From Chloranthus sessilifolius (Eukaryota; Streptophyta; Magnoliopsida; Chloranthales; Chloranthaceae), in the NCBI GenBank assembly GCA_021018995.1, contig CM037584.1, forward strand, positions 173,556,317 to 173,620,316: a stretch of 64,000 nt of DNA, in the 5' to 3' direction. How positions within the stretch are numbered: position 1 is the stretch's first letter; every line of letters starts with the position of its first letter. Of the stretch, positions 56,807 to 64,000 are shown in pieces. The position numbers and the translations under genes were made by a program. The notes beneath the pieces are model-generated. The model saw only the letters and a program-made list of their open reading frames with translations. It ran no database searches and had not been told where the DNA came from.

Positions 56807-57090
56807 TTAAATCAAGTATGTCTATCTCCGAGAGTAAACAAATCACGTGGCACACATTAGACTTAAATGCGATTTTTTTAAAGTCACTTTTTGGGAGGTT
56901 TGTCACATGAAATCAAAAACTAAATATATATGTTGGTATGTCTATGACGTCAAGATCCATTATATGAAGGATTGGGAGTGAAAAAAAGGATCTCCATCAT
57001 TTGATTCAAAGCAAGCAATGGATTTTGACATAAGCGACCTCAAAGATTCAATAGGTGCAATCGGCCAGGAGCACAATCAATCGTGTGGTC
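56807..57090. mobile_element. Mutator-type MITE, partial copy
   Basis: Holds the right-hand half of the 2995/14685/60002 family: ACGTCAAGATCCATTATAT, then GATCTCCATCATTTGATTC and CAATGGATTTTGAC. Confidence 0.55.
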
Positions 57091-57234
57091 AGGATCGTTC
57101 ATATGGAATGTCACCATTTAGATTAGATGCCTTCTAAAAGTAGCATAGCTCAAACAATGCTACTTTTCTCTGTGTACCTTTGGCTATAAGATACTGGTAT
57201 TTACAACTGAAGATTCTACATCTGCAACTAGGGG

Positions 57235-57530
57235 TTTTGTCCTTTAAAATCATTGATTGCCTTGAATCGGACGGCGGGGATCATTTTTTATTCAAATCTT
57301 TTATATAATAAATCTTGAGATCATGGTTGGCTCACCTATCAGACAATTAAATGTTGATTTCACGTAGAATATATCCCCAAAAGTGACTTGAGAACCCTTC
57401 TCATGATATGCCATGGTCATGGTTAAATTGGAGAAATGTTTTTCACGGGGAATCTATATCTGACTGTCTATGAGTGGGCTATGATCTCAAGATTTATTGC
57501 GTGAAAAATTGGTTGTAAATAATATCATGA
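57235..57530. mobile_element. Mutator-type MITE, shortened copy
   Basis: Both arms of the core are present (AAATCTTGAGATCATGG and ATGATCTCAAGATTTATTG), outer parts decayed. Confidence 0.55.
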
Positions 57531-57705
57531 TCTTTTAAAAATATCACGATTTTTACGTTTTAAACATTTATTTTATGAAGTTTTTTTCAAAAGTTATTTT
57601 CCGCATTTTTGTCAAAAAATTAATAATTTTTAAATATTTCCAAAAAAATTTCCCAATTGCTTCCCCATTTTTTTTCTCCGAATTTTGCATTCTTTTATGT
57701 TTTTT

Positions 57706-57979
57706 CATTTTTTTTAACCTCGCAGGAGGGGAGCATTACCAAACAGACGCCTAATAGATAGTTGGCCCCAACCCATGATTTGTAGAGTTGGTCTACAATG
57801 GATGGGTGGTAAAACAACCCACACATATGTGTGACTGCTTGACATTTTTTTTAACCTCGTAGGAGGGGAGCATTACCAAACAGACGCCTAATAGATAGTT
57901 GGCCCCAACCCATGATTTGTAGAGTTGGTCTACAATGGATGGGTGGTAAAACAGCCCACACATATGTGTGACTGCTTGA
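57706..57979. repeat. 137 bp tandem duplication
   Basis: Two nearly identical copies (57706-57842, 57843-57979) beginning CATTTTTTTTAACCTCG. The second copy runs into a foldback. Confidence 0.85.
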
Positions 57980-58090
57980 CATGCACGGACTTCTAGTGCA
58001 TGAAAATCTGTGCACATCAAGCAGTCACACAAACGTGTAGACTGCCATATCCACCCATGATGGGTGGACACTCATTGTAGACTAACTCTA
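57920..58090. mobile_element. Small foldback element
   Basis: TAGAGTTGGTCTACAATG on the left pairs with CATTGTAGACTAACTCTA on the right; inside, GTGACTGCTTGACATG pairs with ATCAAGCAGTCACAC. Part of the left arm lies in the tandem duplication. Confidence 0.6.
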
Positions 58091-58109
58091 GTTTAAACTT
58101 TAAAAGGGT

Positions 58110-58330
58110 ATATGTTATGCCCACACATTCTCTTAAAGAGCTCCCGTCCTTGTAAACCATTAATGGCTTCTAATCATACGATGGAGATGGGTTTTCACCC
58201 CGACCTTTCACACAATAGATCTTGATATTATGGCGCACCTATTAAACAGTCAATTTTTTGTTCCATGTGTCACATATCCTCAAAAATGGCCCTTGAATCA
58301 CGTTTGAGTGTGATGTGTGTCATAGCATAA
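58110..58330. mobile_element. Mutator-type MITE, left half
   Basis: CACACAATAGATCTTGATATTATGG core with the usual outer part; the second arm is missing. Confidence 0.5.
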
Positions 58331-58468
58331 ATCGGTTGGATCGGGTAATTTATCCATTCACACAAATACGGGCCAGCTCATACAACCCGATAAGAATCGA
58401 TTTGTTTAAGGCCCATCCGGATCCACAAATTAAGACCCTATTATATAACGTTATGATATCAATAGTTG

Positions 58469-58471
<3 letters not shown>

Positions 58472-58542
<71 letters not shown>
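58472..58542. repeat. (TA)n microsatellite
   Basis: About 35 uninterrupted TA units. Confidence 0.95.
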
Positions 58543-58545
<3 letters not shown>

Positions 58546-59028
58546 ATATATATTAGGATGCATAATTGAGACAATTTAAATCCTCTAATTGGTGAAATTT
58601 TTGGTTAGGTGGTAGGTTCCAATACAAGCTACTATTTGATGAATTGAATTACTAAACTTATATGCCACTTGGTTGAGACAGAGCTAATTACTTAATTTGC
58701 TTACTCACTTAGCGAATCGTGAATTGAATATATCGAATTAGTTTGTAGTTTAATTTGGAACAAGCAGCAAATTAATTGGCTAATGGTAAGAATTTTATTT
58801 TAAAATTAAAGTTTGAAAGCATAAAGAGGGTATTTGAACTTAATACTATGATTTTTAAGTTTTATGGTCAATCAATTGATCTTTTGTATTTCTTTAATAA
58901 GAGCAAAATTTATATTATAAAATTTATAAAAAAATTTAAAACTCATCCTACCCTTAAAACGAATCAGATTTGCTTGATAGTAGCGAATTATGAATTGCGA
59001 ACCCAACTCATACCTAGTTTGGAACTAA

Positions 59029-59396
59029 GGCTGTGTATAGCATTGCTCTTTGGTAGCCCCTGTCATAGCAGAGCTCACCTGTTTTAGTAGGTTATCATCC
59101 TCTTTGTTAACATTCTGCTAGCTGTTTTAATAGGTACTCATTCTCCTTGGTAACTCTTTGCATAGCAAGATTTTATGCATGATTTACCTGTTTAGCAAAT
59201 CTACCCTCCTCTCTACTCACTCCTTGTCAGAGCTGATTTTATTTGCTCTGATAGGGAGCTAGTAGAGAGCAGGGAGGTTGCTTCTAGTGCAGGTAAATCC
59301 TCCTTTATAGGGAGTTAGAAAAGAGAATAAGAATCAACTAAAGCGCCTGAACTCTACCGCGGCAAGGGCTAGCAAAGAGCTATGCCATACGCAGCC
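59029..59396. mobile_element. Tourist-like (PIF/Harbinger) MITE, divergent copy
   Basis: Ends GGCTGTGTATAGC and GCCATACGCAGCC, like the copies at 20117 and 21240. Flanks are TAA and TAT, so the TSD has decayed. Contains CTCTGATAGGGAGC-type internal repeats. Confidence 0.65.
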
Positions 59397-59500
59397 TATG
59401 TAATTTGGGACAGTGAACCCTCCCTCTATCAAGAGACATAGGCATTGATTTTCCATTTATCAAACCATATATATATATATATAGGTGATTTTGATCAAAA

Positions 59501-59825
59501 GGGTCAACTACTTGCACAAGAGATTTGTACCATTGCATGTAATTAGAAAGAAAGACTTGTGCCGCACTATTTGAAGGCCATATTGTAAAGATCTTTGTCA
59601 AAGATTGACATGAAACATGATCTCTATCATCTTTCGATAGTCGACCATTGAATTAGATGGTTGTCTTTGACTTTATCGAATCATATAATAGAGATCATAT
59701 TTTGTGCCAACCTTTGACACCAAAGATCTTTTCAAAATGGACTTCAAATTAGATGGCTTAGATGGTGTTTTTATATGCCATAAGTATCAAAAAATTTCTC
59801 AATCTCATGTGCAAGTAGTTGCTTC
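59501..59825. mobile_element. Foldback MITE
   Basis: GTCAACTACTTGCACA pairs with TGTGCAAGTAGTTG near the right end; an inner pair AAGATCTTTGTCAAAG / CTTTGACACCAAAGATC follows. Borders approximate. Confidence 0.6.
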
Positions 59826-60001
59826 CTTCAACAAATTGCAATAAAATTTAAATGCATTTATTTCCAAGTATACATTCTATATTCACAATTAAATAGCTAT
59901 TTCAAGACAGTGTTCACTAATGTTTTATTTATCAATTGGTATTTATTTGGTAATGGAGCCGAGTGCTACGCAGTGCTCGGGTCCACTTGCCATATTGGGA
60001 A

Positions 60002-60433
60002 GGGTACCTCTATTTGCACCTATAGTATTATTGAAAGCACCAACGCCTGGCACCCACTCAAACCCGTTGACTACTTGGATTAGACGATAGAGATCATTTT
60101 TCAACCCATTCTTCCACCTAATAGATATTGAGACAATGAGTATACCATCAGATGGTCAAGTTCATTCTACGTGGCATAGATTCCAAAAAAGTGGCTCAAA
60201 ATACATGGTGCACAATATACTCAAACTTGATTTTAGAGCCATTTTTTGAGATTTGTAACAAGTTGAATAAAAAATGAACCATCTGATAGTAAGAACATGG
60301 TCTCAAGATCCATTGTGTGAAAGATTGGGATAAAAAATAATCTTCATCAAATGATTCCAAGCAATCAATGGGTTTCAGTGGGCTTCAGACATAGGCGCTT
60401 TCAGTAATACTATAAGCGCAAATAGAGGTACCC
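60002..60433. mobile_element. Mutator-type foldback MITE, best-preserved copy
   Basis: 432 bp, terminal repeats GGGTACCTCTATTTGC and GCAAATAGAGGTACCC (perfect), perfect 9-bp TSD TATTGGGAA (59993-60001, 60434-60442). The 9-bp TSD assigns the whole family to the Mutator superfamily. Confidence 0.88.
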
Positions 60434-60575
60434 TATTGGGAAAGTAACAATGACTTCTGACCTATATTTAAATACCACAATGATGTTTAAATGGCACCGT
60501 AATGGTGTTTAAACCACAATGATGTTTAAATGGAACCATAATGGTGTTTAAATGATCTTCCACAATTAAATTTAT

Positions 60576-60707
60576 GGTAATGGTAGACTGGTATCGTGGA
60601 CTACTTAACTTGCCTAATCCAACACTAATTGCAGCCACATGACACTCAATCTCGTGATCGGGTGTCATGGGAATTAGCAGCTCGATGATCATAACTATTT
60701 TATGAAA

Positions 60708-60753
<46 letters not shown>

Positions 60754-60978
60754 ACTAGCATTAACCATGGTGAGAAATGGACACTAAAACCAAATGTGAT
60801 TTTACTATTTCTTGTACGTGCAATTGACTTTTTTGACCGCATGATTTTATATTTTTATTTTGATTTCACAAAATATTTGTGATCATAATGTTGCTCCTAT
60901 TCATAGTATCCGATCATATCATTGGGTGCCACATTGATGCAAATACATTATTCCATGATACAAGACTACCTTTTACCC
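60576..60978. mobile_element. Mutator-type MITE nested in another MITE
   Basis: 403 bp, left end GGTAATGGTAGACTGGTATC, right end (other strand) GGGTAAAAGGTAGTCTTGTATC. Duplicated flank TTAAATTTAT (60566-60575, 60979-60988; 9 or 10 bp). It splits a decayed CATTTAAACACC-family MITE and contains the (TA)n run 60710-60750. Confidence 0.7.
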
Positions 60979-61178
60979 TTAAATTTATACTTTCTATCTC
61001 ACAATACTAAAGTGTGATTTATTATTAGGCCATATAGCACATCTTGACAAATCTAAATTGCCTTAAACTTGGCAATACATCACGGGAACATATATCATCA
61101 GCCATCAAATCTGAAAATAATTGTTAAAATTGACTTTCGGGCCCATTTCCCTTCAATTTGAAGGTACCCAAATAAGTC

Positions 61179-61183
61179 AAAAA
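61179..61183 (-). terminator. Pol III terminator of tRNA-Thr
   Basis: TTTTT on the minus strand, four bases after the end of the tRNA body. Confidence 0.8.
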
Positions 61184-61187
61184 TGCT

Positions 61188-61260
61188 GCTTTCATTGAGA
61201 GTTGAACTCAAGACCTCCCGCTTACTAAACGGGTGCTCTAACCAACTGAGCTATGAAAGC
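61188..61260 (-). tRNA. tRNA-Thr (anticodon AGT)
   Basis: On minus: acceptor GCTTTCA pairs with TGAAAGC, D-arm GCTCAGTTGGTTAGAGC, anticodon stem CCCGT/GCGGG with loop TTAGTAA (anticodon AGT, threonine), T-arm TTGAG TTCAACT CTCAA. No intron; the discriminator base is A at 61187. All stems pair, with one G-U in the anticodon stem, and boxes A and B are intact. CAA-rich sequence just upstream (ACAAACAAAT) and a T-run downstream match active plant tRNA genes. It stands alone among MITEs. Confidence 0.95.
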
Positions 61261-62579
61261 ATTTGTTTGTTTTCTTTCAATTTAAATAAAACACCTTATT
61301 TACTTGATTCTACATTTAAGAGTTTGTGTACTTTAACCGACCCATGCAATTTTGACAGCAAACGGTTCATTGACTCTGTACACATGGCATCATTTTGGCA
61401 AATTTAGTATATAAATCAATAATCTAGATAAGATCCATCTTAAAATTTCACAAAAAATCTATCTACACCATTTGGTCGAAAGCTTAAATGCATCCAAAAT
61501 GAATGGCTACTATGTGATTAAGATGCTATAAGTTTATGAAGGGTCCTCTCAAATACTTATAAGTTCATGAAGGGTCCCCCGTGAAGGTCAGCTTGGCGTT
61601 CTAAATTTTCACAACATGGAATTCAACGTCCAACTAATGCCTGGAACACTCTACCTAAGGAGTATGGGCTGCACAAGCGGTGTAGCATATGGTTTAATTT
61701 GATACACATGCAAAACCAAGTTTTTAACGGAAGGATGGACCCTTCTCTAGTGGTGAAGTGTTGGAGTCCGACGTTGGTAGCCACTGTTTGTGTTCGATTG
61801 TCACTCCTGGCCAAGTCTATATGGGAGAGATTGTTATCGATTGGTTTGTCAATACTTCCTCTTTTGTAGATGGTTCAATTATCACTCCTCGCCTCCATTG
61901 AAAGGGAATGCATTATGCCCCCAACGACGACGAATGCATTCCGCTGCCAGAGACGAATAATATCTATGGTACTTTATATTTTCGACTCTTATACATTTAA
62001 ATAAATTGTCCCATCACGGCACACCTTCAAATCATGGGGCATATATGTTTGATTAATCCAAGTAGTTTCACTGGTAGCCCATCATTGACACATGTTTTAG
62101 TCAAAAAATCACATCTATTGGAGGATTCTAACCATCCGTATAGTGCACTTTAATTTTAACAATTAAAAAAATATGAACAATGTTTTTAAAAATACATAAT
62201 TCGGATGGTTCCTTCTAATGAGTGTGATTTTTCTACCCACTTTAGTTCATTATAAGAACTACCATCTTGATGACTTGGATGGATGACTCAAATGTGGCTT
62301 GATAAGTGCATGTTCATAGCATAATTTCTTTAAAGGCGGTCATGTGCCATTAATCCTTAGTTATTTCTCAGAGTTATCAGTCGCAAGATTTCGGATGTTC
62401 ATTTTATCATAAAAATGCTAGTAAGAGTACAATAGAAATTACATGTAATTTTCTTTACTCAATGAGTTATGCGCTTGCACTAAGAAAAAAACACTTGCAA
62501 AAGTTATAAGGAGTATTTTTTTCGAAAGAGTTAGTATTTGGTATCGGATTCAAGTGTCAACGCTCTTAGTACCTGTGAT
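61261..62579. other. Spacer, no gene seen
   Basis: AT-rich DNA. 62020-62250 has words in common with the CATTTAAACACC MITE family (CCATCATTGACACATG, AACCATCCG), probably another decayed copy. Confidence 0.4.
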
Positions 62580-62992
62580 ACTTTTTGGGATGTGTGTCAT
62601 GTATAACTTACATGTGTGTCGTCTGCTATTATGCCCATGATCTCAAGATCTATGATGTAGAAGATTGGGAATGTAATAACAATCTCTATCGTCTATTTTC
62701 ACTCAATAAAGGCTATAAATATTTAATGTCTTCCATGAAAACTCTACATATTGATAACTTATATGGCCTTTTGCTTTGAATGAGATGGACATCATTTTTC
62801 ATCCCAATCTTCCACACAATCAATCTTCAAGATCATGAGTGTACGATCACATAACATACATATTGGTTTCACGCGACACACTGATCAAGTAACTCTTTTT
62901 AAAATTAATAAATAGGAGTGTGAAAAATTGGTTTCACGCGACACACTGATCAAGTAACTCCTTTTAAAATTAATAAATAGGTGTTTGAAAAA
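62580..62992. mobile_element. Mutator-type MITE remnants with a 65 bp tandem duplication
   Basis: Right-arm core ATGATCTCAAGATCTATGAT near 62637 and left-arm core CCCAATCTTCCACACAATC near 62803. The segment starting TTGGTTTCACGCGACAC is duplicated in tandem (period 65, 62863-62992). Confidence 0.6.
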
Positions 62993-63090
62993 GTTGACAT
63001 TATACATATAAAATATGATGAAATAAATACATTTATCCCTTTGTAATATGGATAATTACATAATTTCCATTTAAATATTACTAATAATAT

Positions 63091-63092
<2 letters not shown>

Positions 63093-63149
<57 letters not shown>
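63093..63149. repeat. (TA)n microsatellite
   Basis: About 28 TA units, ending directly at the LTR start at 63150. Confidence 0.95.
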
Positions 63150-63152
<3 letters not shown>

Positions 63153-64000
63153 AATGACCCGGATTTTCTTAATTTTATTTAATGGTATTAGATGATGTTT
63201 TGCATTATACACGGTATTAGCGCTCTACACTGGAACCAATCCTATTTTTAGAAAACCCTATTTAATCTACATAACTCTTTCACTTTTCTTATGCTAATCT
63301 TTTAAGAAAACCTAGTCGTATCCTAACACTTTCTCTTCTTATAAGAAACCCTAGCCGTCTCTCAACTCTTTTTCTTTTAAGAAACAAAGTTGTCACAACC
63401 TCTCTACCTCAACTCATCTCTCTCAAACACTCTAATCCCTTCCATCAAAAGTCTCTTGTGTTCTTTCACAAGAACCATTGCGACATCTTTCTACCATCAA
63501 GATCAAAGAGGAAGAAGGAGAAAACTTAGACGAACCGGCACTTTGGGCATCGACCTTTTCAACCCAAACCGCCGTATATTTACCGTTCACGTTTCAACAG
63601 TTGGGTACCCATCAATTCACTATGTTCTTCTCAAATCTCATCGCGTAGGATACGTTTGATCGCATATCGACGGACAAAATAAAATAAACATGTATATTTT
63701 TTTTATATAAAATTGCTATTAAAAAGAATGAAATGGCTAACTCTGATTATAGTTTTTATTTTTATTATCCTTTTTGTTCTTCTTTTTCCTTTTGGGACTT
63801 ATTTCGGAACCCTTAAAATTACAGAAATCTCGAAATCGATTGATTTTTATTTACGATCGATCGATTCTGGACCCAACGAAAGATTTTTTTTTTTACATTA
63901 TATTTTTGATCGATCGATTCCAAAATCGATTAATCGATTTGCGTTCGAATAGACCTAACAAGTCCCCTTTAAAATCAATCGATCGATTCTAGACTGAACC
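63150..64000 (+). mobile_element. Start of a long LTR, Gypsy-type, cut by the window edge
   Basis: Begins TGTAATGACCCGG, the same terminus as the minus-strand LTRs at 31519, 40803 and 49072, but on the plus strand. A CT-rich leader-like stretch follows (63390-63480), then the CGATCGATCG cluster at 63829-63990. Its other end is outside the window. Confidence 0.65.
63829..63990. repeat. Cluster of ATCGATCGATTC words
   Basis: About five GATCGATCGAT or ATCGATTAATCGAT palindromes in 160 bp. It lies about 700-850 bp from the TGTAAT end. Confidence 0.75.

Noticed and set aside
58315-58574. Tyr/Ile repeat proteins on both strands
   Set aside because: Pure translation of the (TA)n microsatellite.
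61620-61870. Possible second SINE or tRNA-like segment (GTGGTGAAGTGTTGGAGTCC, GTTCGATTGTC)
   Set aside because: No A-box/B-box pair at proper spacing and no TSD.

Overview
The window looks like gene-poor chromosomal DNA from a flowering plant. The signs are a plant-type tRNA-Thr gene, plant Copia elements primed by initiator tRNA-Met, tRNA-derived SINEs, TAA-flanked Tourist-like MITEs and long (TA)n tracts. I cannot name the species from sequence alone. Most of the DNA is transposon-derived, and much of it is nested. Many insertions can be proved from target-site duplications (TSDs) that I located base by base.

Left half (about 2.7-29.1 kb). My main reading is one host gene on the minus strand whose short exons are scattered through TE-filled introns. 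Five exons were assembled by eye: 28951-28978 (start codon in an ACCATGG context, TATA box about 120 bp upstream), 21691-21890, 16732-16784, 15437-15474 and 2701-2783. They keep one open frame through four GT-AG junctions whose phases all agree. The protein begins like a plastid precursor and has a basic linker; the gene continues past the left edge. Its introns are about 7.1, 4.9, 1.3 and 12.7 kb. The 7.1 kb intron holds a Tork-like Copia element (22482-27741) that itself carries a SINE. The 12.7 kb intron holds a 6.8 kb Copia element (3790-10599), a SINE, a truncated Copia copy carrying a hAT MITE, and two Mutator-type MITEs.

Right half (about 29-64 kb). This is a chain of nested repeats. 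A 4.35 kb Gypsy-type solo LTR (31519-35868) sits inside an older MITE, and a second copy of that MITE at 56354-56801 shows the empty site. A hAT MITE (36984-44466) is split by an Ale-like Copia element (37102-44217), which is split by a 2.26 kb solo LTR (40803-43062). A non-coding LTR element (45620-52476) is split by a 2.5 kb solo LTR (49072-51584). Beyond about 52.5 kb lie several tandem repeats, a CCHC/GRF zinc-finger ORF (54638-55012), many foldback MITEs, a tRNA-Thr(AGT) gene (61188-61260, minus) and the start of another long LTR (63150 to the end). A small two-exon candidate gene lies at 36500-36975.

Two patterns stand out. First, a family of short hAT-type MITEs has nearly constant ends (CAAGGATCAAAAT-like) and 8-bp TSDs, but each copy's interior is filled with its own short palindromic word (CGATAC/GTATCG or CGAAA/TTTCG). 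Second, the long LTRs carry clusters of TCGA-centred palindromes (for example CGATTAATCG about 19 times) whose exact word differs from copy to copy. All calls were made by eye, with no database search or splice-site software.
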